NCBI GenBank assembly: GCA_018005585.1
Contig: JAGMZX010000044.1
Location: forward strand, 1-40,086
DNA length: 40,086 nucleotides
From: Candidatus Hydrogenedentota bacterium
GTDB taxonomy: Bacteria > Hydrogenedentota > Hydrogenedentia > Hydrogenedentales > JAGMZX01
Reading direction: 5' to 3'
The stretch's first letter is position 1, and every line of letters begins with the position of its first letter. Positions 1 through 7,982 of this stretch are shown piece after piece. The notes under the pieces were generated by a model. The model worked only from the letters and a program-made list of their open reading frames with translations. It made no database searches and was not told where the DNA came from. The position numbers and the translations under genes were made by a program.

Positions 1-19
1 GAATAAGAGCGCCATCATC

Positions 20-235
20 TTAGCTCGATTCCGCGCACGTGTCCAGCAGGGGAAAGGGAAAGCCATTCCTTTTCGTGACGGCCGTTGTGACGGCTCGCCA
101 TGTTGTTCGGCGCGCCAAAAGGCGTGCGCGGGTCATGCGCTCGCGCAGGCCGCCGTCGACAAGCCCCCGACCGGTGCGCTTCTTCTCCCCTACGTCCTTT
201 TCGCCCTTTTTCTCCAACTTGTGCCACAGTGTCAT
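20..235 (-). CDS. Possible small basic ORF overlapping the sialidase-like gene stop
   Basis: A 71-codon ORF whose ATG overlaps the stop of the upstream sialidase-like gene in an ATGA arrangement, which would allow translational coupling. The product is rich in Lys, Arg and Glu and has no domain, signal peptide or membrane segment that I recognise. A chance ORF is quite possible in DNA this GC-rich. The start overlap is its only positive evidence. If it is not a gene, positions 1-231 hold nothing else I can identify. Confidence 0.18.
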   Translation of the reverse strand: MTLWHKLEKKGEKDVGEKKRTGRGLVDGGLRERMTRARLLARRTTWRAVTTAVTKRNGFPFPLLDTCAESS

Positions 236-1512
236 TCTTGCTGCAGCTTCCCGGCCGTCCCAGGGAATCGCAACACCGTTTCGTAGATGTTGCAGCCGAT
301 GACCTGGCCGAGCGTCCAGGGCCAGTCGCGGCCCCCGATGTCCGTGCTGTAATACACCATGTAGTACGCGCTTTCACCCAGAGGCGAAAGGGCCGCGTAG
401 GCGGTATCGCCGCACGAGGGGAAATCGAGCAACGGCGCCAACGACATGCTGTCCGGGTCGAGACGAAACAAGGACGTGCGCTTGCGTGTGAACGCATACC
501 GCAGCAGATAGCAGCCCCGCTCCAGCGGGTCCGGCAGCGCGTCCCAACCGCGGTGATAGGCGCCGGACACATTGCGCCGGGCCACGACGTAGAAAGCGTT
601 GCCGCGCCGCAGCAGAAACGGACTGTCGTACTTGTACGGCGTGAACTCGCAATCCCATTGGTCGAGGCGGTCCTTGCTCGCGCGGCAGACCATGCCCCCC
701 TCCATTTCCAGGCGAACCACGGCGACGAGGTTACCCGCCGCGTCAAACTCGAAGTCGGCCTCCTCCGCGCCTGCGTCCACGACCTGAGGCGCGTCTGAAA
801 TGGGTTTCCAATCATAGCCGTCCGCCGAAGTCAGCAGCCGCACTTCGCCCGCCGGATTGAACAGATTGTAAAGGCCTTCGCCGTGGTAGACCGACATGTA
901 GGCAACGCCGTCGTGGACTCTCGCGCGCCAGACGATGTAGCCGGGCTTGAAAATGGACACAGGCTCGGACCAGCGCCCCTCCTGGAGCCGCTCCGTGGCA
1001 AAAATGCCTTCTGGCTCGAACCAATAGAACTTGTTGCCCGCCTTGATGAAATACAGAATCAACTTGCCCCGGTACTCCAGGAATCGCGGCTCCCGCAAAT
1101 CCGCGCCGGACAGGTCAAGCGCCGTCTCCAGTTCCCAGCGGGCCTGGTCCGCTGAGCGCAACACCACAATGCGCGCCTTCGCCGAAGCATAGTGCGTCGG
1201 TCCCGTCCGGAACGCAAGAAAGTATTCGCCACGGTAACAAGTCAGGTCGACAACGTTGTTGGACGACTGGATCTCCAAGTCCGCCGGCAAGCCCGGCCCC
1301 GGCACAACCCGCGAAGGCAGTGTGAAGGAGATGCCTTGCGCCGCCGCGGTGTCGAATGAGACCGCTTCCTCCAAGGGCGCAAGCGCCGCTATCGACACGG
1401 CCAGCAGCACAAACAACAACAGCGGCGGTAAGCATGCCAGCACCGCCGCCCGCCGCAGCCAGCGCCGCCAGCGCGGACTCCGCGGCATTGTCCTTGTCGG
1501 ATCTTCCGTCAT
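232..1512 (-). CDS. Membrane-anchored sialidase-fold (BNR-like beta-propeller) protein
   Basis: A 426-residue protein. A basic N-terminus with several Trp and Arg residues is followed by one hydrophobic segment at about residues 22-46, so it is probably anchored in the inner membrane or exported. The rest is repeats of the type seen in five-bladed sialidase/GH32/GH43 propellers: strands ending in 'VVLRSADQARWE', 'LLTSADGYDW' and similar Asp-box-like turns. The fold suggests binding or hydrolysis of a glycan, but I cannot name a substrate or assign catalytic residues. I chose ATG 1512 because GGGAG lies just upstream; the frame stays open 34 codons further without a better site. It is divergent from the M50 protease gene. 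Confidence 0.7.
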   Translation of the reverse strand: MTEDPTRTMPRSPRWRRWLRRAAVLACLPPLLLFVLLAVSIAALAPLEEAVSFDTAAAQGISFTLPSRVVPGPGLPADLEIQSSNNVVDLTCYRGEYFLAFRTGPTHYASAKARIVVLRSADQARWELETALDLSGADLREPRFLEYRGKLILYFIKAGNKFYWFEPEGIFATERLQEGRWSEPVSIFKPGYIVWRARVHDGVAYMSVYHGEGLYNLFNPAGEVRLLTSADGYDWKPISDAPQVVDAGAEEADFEFDAAGNLVAVVRLEMEGGMVCRASKDRLDQWDCEFTPYKYDSPFLLRRGNAFYVVARRNVSGAYHRGWDALPDPLERGCYLLRYAFTRKRTSLFRLDPDSMSLAPLLDFPSCGDTAYAALSPLGESAYYMVYYSTDIGGRDWPWTLGQVIGCNIYETVLRFPGTAGKLQQE

Positions 1513-1646
1513 GGTTGCTCCCAGCAATGCGCCCCTGGCGCCGCAGCTTACTACGCGTGGCAATTTTGAGGCAACGCCTGAGCAGCGGCGAATCCGCGCG
1601 CCCGAACCGCACATGAGGAGTAAACCACGTGAAACCCGCGGCGTTT

Positions 1647-1675
1647 TTGCATCGTCTGAAAACGGCCTCTATAAT
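1647..1675 (+). promoter_or_regulatory. Sigma70-type promoter for the M50 protease gene
   Basis: TTGCAT at 1647-1652 is followed by a 17-base spacer and a perfect TATAAT at 1670-1675. The start codon lies at 1714, giving a leader of about 30 bases. The spacing and perfect -10 make this one of the best promoter candidates in the window. Confidence 0.65.
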
Positions 1676-1713
1676 ACCGCTGGCGCAAGCACGCGAAAGG
1701 CATTATTCCCTTC

Positions 1714-2367
1714 ATGGATATCGATATTGGATTCATACTGTTACAGTATTTCTGCCTTCTATTCTCGCTATGTGTGCATGAAGCGGCGCACGCGGCCATG
1801 GCGAACTACTGCGGCGACCCTACCGGCCGGCTCATGGGGCGCCTGACCCTGAACCCGGTCAAGCACGCCGACCCGCTCGGCACCGTCATCCTGCCACTGG
1901 TCATGATGCTGACCAACGTGCCCTACATGTTCGGCTGGGCCAAGCCCGTGCCGTTCAACCCGCGCAATCTGAACAACGCGCGGCGCGACCCCATGCTCAT
2001 CGCCCTCGCGGGACCCGGCTCCAATCTCCTGGTCGCCCTTTCCGGCGCCCTGGTATTGCGAATCCTTGTTACCGTCGGAGGCTTCGAGCCAGACTCGCAG
2101 ATCATCGAAATCCTGTTCATGATCGTCTTGTATCTCATCATGATCAACATGATATTGCTGCTCTTCAATATCATTCCCGTGCCGCCGCTGGACGGACATT
2201 ACGTCCTCGGCTATTTCCTCCCCGAGAGCGGCCAGCGCACGCTGGACCAGGTCGGGCCCTTTGGGATTCTTATCGCCATATTCGTGGCGCGGCCCTGGCT
2301 GTCGTTCGCATTGCCGAAGATGCAGACGGCCCTCGTCTGGTTCGTTACCTGGGGCCAGACCGGATAG
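1714..2367 (+). CDS. Site-2 protease family (M50) intramembrane zinc metalloprotease
   Basis: A 217-residue polytopic membrane protein. The zinc motif HEAAH is at residues 22-26 within the first hydrophobic segment. The second conserved site, PVPPLDG, is at about 155-161, with Asp160 expected as the third zinc ligand. The size matches the minimal S2P-like bacterial family that lacks PDZ or CBS domains, similar to YwhC-type proteases. The family cleaves membrane-embedded substrates, often anti-sigma factors, but no such partner is visible nearby. It has its own strong promoter and is followed after 99 bases by valS, which has a separate promoter. The Shine-Dalgarno is weak (GAAAGG, rather distant). 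Confidence 0.9.
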   Translation: MDIDIGFILLQYFCLLFSLCVHEAAHAAMANYCGDPTGRLMGRLTLNPVKHADPLGTVILPLVMMLTNVPYMFGWAKPVPFNPRNLNNARRDPMLIALAGPGSNLLVALSGALVLRILVTVGGFEPDSQIIEILFMIVLYLIMINMILLLFNIIPVPPLDGHYVLGYFLPESGQRTLDQVGPFGILIAIFVARPWLSFALPKMQTALVWFVTWGQTG

Positions 2368-2370
2368 CGC

Positions 2371-2401
2371 TTGGGTATGGCGCTCCCGCATCTGCTATAA
2401 T
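2371..2401 (+). promoter_or_regulatory. Extended -10 promoter for valS
   Basis: A perfect TATAAT at 2396-2401 is preceded by TG at 2393-2394, so this is an extended -10 element. The only -35-like hexamer is TTGGGT at 2371-2376, with a long 19-base spacer, which fits the usual relaxation of the -35 at extended -10 promoters. valS starts at 2467. Confidence 0.55.
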
Positions 2402-2466
2402 CCGGCTCCGCGCGCGTCCCGCGCGCTTTTTCCATTCGTCTGCAAGACCCGATACAGGAATGCGTC

Positions 2467-5055
2467 ATGGAGATGCCGAGACAGTTCAAGTCCGAGGAAG
2501 CAGAGCCGCGCTGGCAGGCATACTGGCAGGAGAAGGGTCTCTACAGGTGGGACCCGGCCAAGGGCCGCGACGAGACTTTCGTGGTAGACACGCCACCGCC
2601 GACCGTGAGCGGCTCGCTGCACGTCGGCCATATGTTCTCCTATTCGCACCAGGACTTCATCGTCCGTTACCAGCGCATGCGCGGCAAAAACATCTTTTTC
2701 CCGATCGGCTGGGATGACAACGGCCTGCCGACCGAGCGCCGGGTCCAGAACCTCTTCAACGTCAAGTGCGAGGGACACCTGCCTTATGATCCGAGCCTGA
2801 CGCACGAGCGCGGCCGCAAAGGCAACCCACAGCCGATCAGCCGCCGCAATTTCGTCGAACTCTGCGACGACGTCGTGGTGGAGGACGAAAAGGCGTTCAA
2901 GCACCTGTGGACGCGCCTCGGGATGAGCTACGACTGGGACCTCGAATACGCGACCATCGACGAACACTGCCGTCGCATCTCGCAATGGAGTTTTCTTGAC
3001 CTGCTCGAAAAAGGCGAAATCTACCAGGACGAGCGGCCCGTGCTCTGGGACGTCGATTTTCAGACCGCCATCGCGCAGGCGGAACTGATCGATAAGGAAG
3101 TGCCCAGCGCGTTTCATTTTCTGCGTTTCGGTATCGAGGACTCGGACGAGTACCTCGTCATTGCAACGACGCGGCCAGAACTGCTCGCGGCCTGCGTCGC
3201 CGTGCTGATTCATCCGGACGACGACCGGTTCAAGAAGTACCTCGGCAAGAACGCTGTCACGCCGCTCTTCCAGGTGCCCGTGCCAATTATGGCCGACCCG
3301 AAGGCCGACCCGGAAAAAGGCACCGGCGTGGTCATGGTCTGTACCTTCGGCGACCAGACGGACGTCGAATGGTGGCGCAGCTTTGGTCTCCCGCTGCGGC
3401 AAATCGTCGGGAAGAACGGCTGTCTGCTGCCGGTCACCTTCGGCGCACCCGGTTGGGAAAGTAAGAATCCGGATGCGGCGAACGCGGTGTACGGCCAGAT
3501 TGCCGGCATGTACGCGCGCAAGGCTCAGAAAACGACCATCGAAATCGCCGAAAACACGCCGGGCGTCATTGACCGGCCCAGCGAAGCCATATCGCATGCG
3601 ATCCGCTACTTCGAGAAGGGCGACCGCCCGCTCGAACTCATCCCGACGCGCCAGTGGTATACGAAGATCATGGACAAGAAGGAAGCCTTGATCGAACAGG
3701 GCCGCAAGATTCAATGGCACCCCGATTTCATGGTGAAACGCTACGAACACTGGGTCGAAGGACTGAATCAGGACTGGTGCTTGAGCCGCCAGCGCTATTT
3801 CGGCGTGCCCATTCCGGTCTGGTACAAGATTGGCGATAACGGAGAGGTCCGCTACGATCAGCGCATCCTGCCGCGGCCCGGTCGGTTGCCCATCGACCCG
3901 CTTTCGGACGCGCCCGAGGGCTGCACGAACGATCAGCGCGACCAGCCGGGCGGGTTCACGGGCGATCCGGACGTGCTGGACACTTGGGCAACGAGTTCCT
4001 TGACGCCGGAAATCGCAACGCATTGGGTGATGAACCCGGACCGGCACCGGCGGCTCTTCCCGATGGATGTCCGCCCGCAGAGCCACGAGATCATCCGCAC
4101 GTGGGCCTTCTACACGATCGTCAAGGCGTACCTGCACGAACGTGAAATTCCGTGGCGCAACGTGGTCATCAGCGGCTGGATTCTCGACCCGGACCGCAAG
4201 AAGATGTCGAAGAGCCACGGAAACGTCGTCACTCCCGAGCCGTTGGTCGATCAGTTCGGCGCGGACGGCGTCCGGTACTGGGCGGCGCGCGCGCGCCTGG
4301 GCGTCGACACCGCCTACGACGAGCAGGTGTTCAAGGTCGGGAAGAAGCTGTGCACGAAGCTTTTTAACGCGAGCAAGTTCGTGCTGATGCGGCTGGACGG
4401 CGTCGATCCGGCGCTGTTGTCCGCCGGGGCCGTCACCGCGCCCGCGGATCGCGCCGTCATCGCGGAACTGCGCCCCTTGATCCAGCGCGTCACGCAGGCT
4501 TTCGACGCCTTCGATTACGCGCAAGCACTCTCACTCACCGAGGAATTCTTCTGGCAGACATTCTGCGACAACTACCTCGAGCTCTGCAAAGGCCGCGCGT
4601 ACGAGGAAGGGTTCAGCGAGGGGAAACGGTCCGCCTTCGCCGTACTGCGCCTCATCCACCGCGCGATTCTGCGGCTCTTTGCCCCGTTCGTGCCCTACAT
4701 CACCGAAGAAATCTGGCACTGGGCCTACAGCACGGATCCCGGCATGCACGAATCCGTCCACCGCAGCCCGTGGCCCTCCATCGAAGAATTCGCCACCGTC
4801 GCGCCGCCGCGGCATGCCGGCCAGTATGCCGCGATGGTCGCCGTCTTCGATGCCGTGCGCAAGGCTAAAGGCGATGCGAACAAGAGCATGGCCGCGCCCG
4901 TGGCGCGCGTCGCGGTCACGGGTTCCGCCGCCGTGCTGGATTCCCTGCTCGAAATCCGGGAGGACCTCGTCAAGATGCTCAATATCCAGGCGCTGGGTCT
5001 CGTCGAAGGTGCGCCCGAAACCGGCATCGTGGCCGTCGAAAGCACCATCGAGTAA
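2467..5055 (+). CDS. valS: Valyl-tRNA synthetase (archaeal/actinobacterial-type)
   Basis: An 862-residue class Ia synthetase that charges tRNA-Val in the cytoplasm. The HIGH-box is HVGH at residues 52-55, in the context PPPTVSGSLHVGH. The KMSKS loop is at 579-583. The CP1 editing domain lies between them (TTRPELLAACVAV near 237), and a DALR-type anticodon-binding domain follows. The 'TVSGSLHVGH' signature and the short C-terminus, without the long coiled coil typical of E. coli ValRS, point to the archaeal/actinobacterial-like type. ATG 2467 has only a weak AGGAA upstream; ATG 2473, two codons in, is an alternative. A very long antisense ORF (2395-4524) is a composition artefact. Confidence 0.97.
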   Translation: MEMPRQFKSEEAEPRWQAYWQEKGLYRWDPAKGRDETFVVDTPPPTVSGSLHVGHMFSYSHQDFIVRYQRMRGKNIFFPIGWDDNGLPTERRVQNLFNVKCEGHLPYDPSLTHERGRKGNPQPISRRNFVELCDDVVVEDEKAFKHLWTRLGMSYDWDLEYATIDEHCRRISQWSFLDLLEKGEIYQDERPVLWDVDFQTAIAQAELIDKEVPSAFHFLRFGIEDSDEYLVIATTRPELLAACVAVLIHPDDDRFKKYLGKNAVTPLFQVPVPIMADPKADPEKGTGVVMVCTFGDQTDVEWWRSFGLPLRQIVGKNGCLLPVTFGAPGWESKNPDAANAVYGQIAGMYARKAQKTTIEIAENTPGVIDRPSEAISHAIRYFEKGDRPLELIPTRQWYTKIMDKKEALIEQGRKIQWHPDFMVKRYEHWVEGLNQDWCLSRQRYFGVPIPVWYKIGDNGEVRYDQRILPRPGRLPIDPLSDAPEGCTNDQRDQPGGFTGDPDVLDTWATSSLTPEIATHWVMNPDRHRRLFPMDVRPQSHEIIRTWAFYTIVKAYLHEREIPWRNVVISGWILDPDRKKMSKSHGNVVTPEPLVDQFGADGVRYWAARARLGVDTAYDEQVFKVGKKLCTKLFNASKFVLMRLDGVDPALLSAGAVTAPADRAVIAELRPLIQRVTQAFDAFDYAQALSLTEEFFWQTFCDNYLELCKGRAYEEGFSEGKRSAFAVLRLIHRAILRLFAPFVPYITEEIWHWAYSTDPGMHESVHRSPWPSIEEFATVAPPRHAGQYAAMVAVFDAVRKAKGDANKSMAAPVARVAVTGSAAVLDSLLEIREDLVKMLNIQALGLVEGAPETGIVAVESTIE

Positions 5056-5076
5056 GCATGCCGTGACACGGGCGGG

Positions 5077-5095
5077 GCCGGAATGAGCCTCCGGC
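5077..5095 (+). terminator. Weak hairpin after valS
   Basis: GCCGGA at 5077-5082 pairs with TCCGGC at 5090-5095 across a seven-base loop, 21 bases after the valS stop. No T-run follows, so any termination would be factor-assisted. Confidence 0.3.
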
Positions 5096-5131
5096 TGTCT
5101 GCGCATCCGCACCGCCAATGCGGGAGTCAAT

Positions 5132-5161
5132 TTGCACGGGGATTCACGCGTTTGCTATAGT
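5132..5161 (+). promoter_or_regulatory. Promoter for rpsT
   Basis: TTGCAC at 5132-5137, an 18-base spacer, then TATAGT at 5156-5161, with TG one base before the -10 (extended -10). Transcription would begin near 5168, leaving a leader of about 135 bases before rpsT. That leader contains a small hairpin (GGGCAG paired with CTGTCC around 5200-5215). Confidence 0.65.
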
Positions 5162-5302
5162 ACTTTCCCTCAGAAGGGCTGAAAACCGCACGGGCAGTGT
5201 TCTGTCCGCGCTGGACTGCGCATCGCGCGCGGGTGTTCCGGGCGAGGTTGCAGAAGATGCCCATGTTTTCCGCACGAGCAGCAAAGAGGTTGAAGCAAAC
5301 AG

Positions 5303-5566
5303 ATGGCGAACATTAAGCAACAAGAGAAGCGTATCCGGCAGGATCGGCAACGGCGTCTGCGCAACATGGACGTAAAATCGCGCATGCGCACCTACATCAA
5401 GCGGGCCATGGCCGCGCTCGAGGCAAAAGACAAGGCGGAGGCGAGTGCAGTGGTGCCTCAGGCGATTGCGGCGATTGACCGCGCCACGGCCAAGGGCGTC
5501 ATCCACCGCAACGCGGCGGCGCGCAAAAAATCCTCGCTGACAACACGCATCAACGCGCTGCAGTAG
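5303..5566 (+). CDS. rpsT: 30S ribosomal protein S20
   Basis: An 87-residue, strongly basic protein of standard S20 length. It begins MANIKQQEKR, ends with the typical HRNAAARKKSSL segment followed by a short C-terminal helix, and is helical throughout. S20 binds 16S rRNA early in 30S assembly. It is monocistronic here, with its own promoter and a candidate terminator. AGAGG at 5285-5289 is the likely ribosome binding site, rather far (13 bases) from the ATG. In E. coli S20 represses its own translation; the long leader would permit similar control, but nothing in the sequence proves it. Confidence 0.96.
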   Translation: MANIKQQEKRIRQDRQRRLRNMDVKSRMRTYIKRAMAALEAKDKAEASAVVPQAIAAIDRATAKGVIHRNAAARKKSSLTTRINALQ

Positions 5567-5584
5567 AAGTCTGAACTCGTTTCT

Positions 5585-5620
5585 GACCGCGGACGGGCCC
5601 CGCTCGTTCGCGGTCCGTGT
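5585..5620 (+). terminator. Candidate terminator of rpsT
   Basis: GACCGCGGA (5585-5593) pairs with TTCGCGGTC (5607-5615), seven perfect pairs plus a wobble and an A-T pair. The loop is GC-rich and the stem is followed by CGTGTTT. The T-run is only three bases, so this is a modest intrinsic terminator. Confidence 0.45.
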
Positions 5621-5673
5621 TTGCATCCGGCCCGCCCCTCCTCTCCTGCATCCGCAGCCGGTGCCCGGAAGAC

Positions 5674-5702
5674 TTTTTCCGTGTCACGTTCTCGTCTATA
5701 AT
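5674..5702 (+). promoter_or_regulatory. Promoter for the CapA-like gene
   Basis: A perfect TATAAT lies at 5697-5702. The matching -35 position (5674-5679, TTTTTC) is poor. The predicted start near 5709 leaves a leader of about 48 bases containing AAGGAG before the GTG start at 5757. Confidence 0.45.
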
Positions 5703-5756
5703 AATTTCGTTATTTCCATCTGGGGATGTGTCTGATCGCGCGAAGGAGAAGCTGAA

Positions 5757-7967
5757 GTGGCGGTGCTGCGAACGGCGCCACAGGCCGGGCGTTGGCCGGT
5801 TCGTGCGTTGCTGGCGGTAATCGTGCTGTCCGCGCCGGCGCAGGCGGCGTTCGGCCGGCAGCCGCAGGGCACGTCGGCGTTGCATCTTCGGTTTACCGGC
5901 GACATCATGATGCACGTTTCGCAATTGAACGCAACACGGCCGGAACGCGGCACGGATTACCGTTTCGAGACTTTCTTCGAAGGTGTGCGGCCCCTGCTTC
6001 AAGATGCGGACTTCACCGTCGGCAATCTTGAAACCACGCTTATCGAGCGCAACTACACCGGCTATCCCTGCTTCGGCAGTCCGGAATGCCTGGGCCGCGC
6101 GCTTGCCTGGGCGGGTTTTGACGTGCTGGTCACCGCGAACAACCACACCTTGGACAAACTGGAAACGGGGGTGCGCAATACCCTGGACATCCTCGACGCG
6201 TACGGGCTGCGGCACGCGGGAACGGCGCGTTCGCCGGTCGAGGCGGCGCATTTGCTGGTTCTGGAACGTAACAGCATAAGCCTGGCCGTACTGGCGTACA
6301 CCGAGATGACAAATGGCATCGAGCAGTATTTCGACAAGGGAAAACTGGCCTACATGGTCAACTACGCCGTTCAGGACCGGATCGTCGCGGATATCCAGCG
6401 GGCGCGGGCAGGCGGCGTGGACGCGGTACTCGTGTTTCTGCACTGGGGCGATGAGTATCAGCGTCAGCCCGCAAGGCGGCAGGTATCGCTGGGCGACGCG
6501 CTCATTGCGGCGGGCGCGGACCTGGTCGTGGGGTGTCACCCGCACATGACGCAGCCGGCGGTCTGGCGCACGGTTCAAGACGCAAACGGCCAACAGCGCC
6601 GCGGATTGGTTGCTTATTCGCTGGGCAATTTCATTTCAAGCCAACGCGACCGCTACAAGGATGCGGGGGCGATACTCGATGTGCGGCTTGAGAAAGGGCC
6701 GGGGGAGCAGCGTGCGCGCGTCGTTGCCGGGGAATTGGTCCCCACCTGGATCCAGATATGCCGGTCTGCCGGAAAGACGGATTATCGCGTGCTCTCCGCG
6801 CAGGCTGTCGCCGTGGACTGGCCACTGGGCCTGGACCCGCTGGTGCGGAAATCCGAGTATGAGCGCGCGGTCCTGGCTGTAACGGACCTGGAACAGCTGC
6901 TGTCGGGCGCCGGCCCCGATGCGCTGCGCATGGCGGGGTCCCCTGCCCCCTATGCCCGCCCGCGTTTCTTTGCCGGCGGGCGCGGCTGGTTTTCGTGTTC
7001 CGAGCCGTTCCTCGAGGCTGCCTGGGACCTCGCCGTCTCCGGCAAGTCCGCCCGTTTGGGCGCAGGGCCGGTTCGCGCGGACGACCGAGACGGGTTTGGC
7101 GGCGCACTGGAGACACACGTCTCTGCGCATTCCTCGTTTCTGGCCCAACGCGGCGCGGCGGTTCCGGTGAAATGGAATTTGCGTGAAACGATGCTGCGGG
7201 AGCTATTCGGCGTCGACGCCGCCGGCACGGAGTGGAGCGCCCTGTCGTTTGTGCCGCGAGTGCCGCACAGTCTGGAACACGCCACGCTCACGCTTCCTGC
7301 GCGCGAGGGCAGCGTAACGGCGCGGTACGTGCGCGCGAAGGGTTTCGAGGTGGTTCTGCCACGCGGTTCGCGTTTCCATACGCAGAACGCGCGCACGGAA
7401 GTCCCCGTCGTGGTGTCGTGGCTTCCCAGCGGGGCGGTGCGTCCCTTGACGCCGGACGAAACCGTCTGGCTCGGGCGCCACGGCTGGCGCCGCGCGGCTG
7501 GCGGTAATGCGGCGGTATGGCTGTCTGTCGACGAACAATGCGTCCGCGTCGTACAGGAAGGCTATGTGCTTTGGGAGGCGCTGTGTTCGACCAGCGGCGC
7601 GCCGGGGCCATCGGGCTGGCACGTGGTAAAGGCTCGCACCGGCGCGGAGACACCGTTGGGCGGCCTGATTTCACGCAACGCCCGCACCGGCGGCGCCGGA
7701 CCGCCCGCCAGCCAGGACGAGGAGCAGGCATTCACGCGGCTAATCACCCTGCGTGGACTGTCCGAAGAGGCGTTTCCATGCCCCTGTACACGAGACCGCA
7801 TCACCTGTGATTTCCATGGCGCGGACAATGAGACCGGTCTCGGTACGCCCGCCGCCAAGTCGGGCGTCCGCCTCAGCCATGCAGACGCGTGGCGCCTTTA
7901 CGACATGGTCCACGCGGGCATGCTCGTGCTGGCCACGGACTATCCGGAGCACGCTGCGTCACGCTGA
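5757..7967 (+). CDS. CapA/PgsA-type metallophosphatase-fold protein fused to a degenerate YkuD-like domain
   Basis: A 736-residue exported protein with a GTG start, AAGGAG nine bases upstream and a signal peptide ending near residue 31 (APAQA). Residues about 43-350 are a PGA_cap/CapA domain: FTGDIMMH (47-53), NLETTL, TANNHTLD, FLHWGDEY (His229), GCHPH (His261, His263) and YSLGNF. CapA proteins belong to the calcineurin-like fold and act in poly-gamma-glutamate capsule formation in Bacillus; other roles are common. Residues about 600-732 resemble an L,D-transpeptidase (YkuD) domain: a FHG segment, then LGTPAAKSGVRLSHADAW and a 'LYDMVHAGMLVLA' tail. The position of the catalytic Cys in SHGC-[IV]-RL is Gly703, so this domain is probably inactive. 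The middle third is unassigned. No capB or capC is nearby. Confidence 0.85.
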   Translation: MAVLRTAPQAGRWPVRALLAVIVLSAPAQAAFGRQPQGTSALHLRFTGDIMMHVSQLNATRPERGTDYRFETFFEGVRPLLQDADFTVGNLETTLIERNYTGYPCFGSPECLGRALAWAGFDVLVTANNHTLDKLETGVRNTLDILDAYGLRHAGTARSPVEAAHLLVLERNSISLAVLAYTEMTNGIEQYFDKGKLAYMVNYAVQDRIVADIQRARAGGVDAVLVFLHWGDEYQRQPARRQVSLGDALIAAGADLVVGCHPHMTQPAVWRTVQDANGQQRRGLVAYSLGNFISSQRDRYKDAGAILDVRLEKGPGEQRARVVAGELVPTWIQICRSAGKTDYRVLSAQAVAVDWPLGLDPLVRKSEYERAVLAVTDLEQLLSGAGPDALRMAGSPAPYARPRFFAGGRGWFSCSEPFLEAAWDLAVSGKSARLGAGPVRADDRDGFGGALETHVSAHSSFLAQRGAAVPVKWNLRETMLRELFGVDAAGTEWSALSFVPRVPHSLEHATLTLPAREGSVTARYVRAKGFEVVLPRGSRFHTQNARTEVPVVVSWLPSGAVRPLTPDETVWLGRHGWRRAAGGNAAVWLSVDEQCVRVVQEGYVLWEALCSTSGAPGPSGWHVVKARTGAETPLGGLISRNARTGGAGPPASQDEEQAFTRLITLRGLSEEAFPCPCTRDRITCDFHGADNETGLGTPAAKSGVRLSHADAWRLYDMVHAGMLVLATDYPEHAASR

Positions 7968-7982
7968 GACGCTGATGCTGCC

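Noticed and set aside
2395-4524. A 709-codon ORF antisense to valS
   Set aside because: valS motifs are unambiguous on the plus strand. Long antisense frames arise in GC-rich genes when codon third positions avoid stops, and the translation shows no domain.
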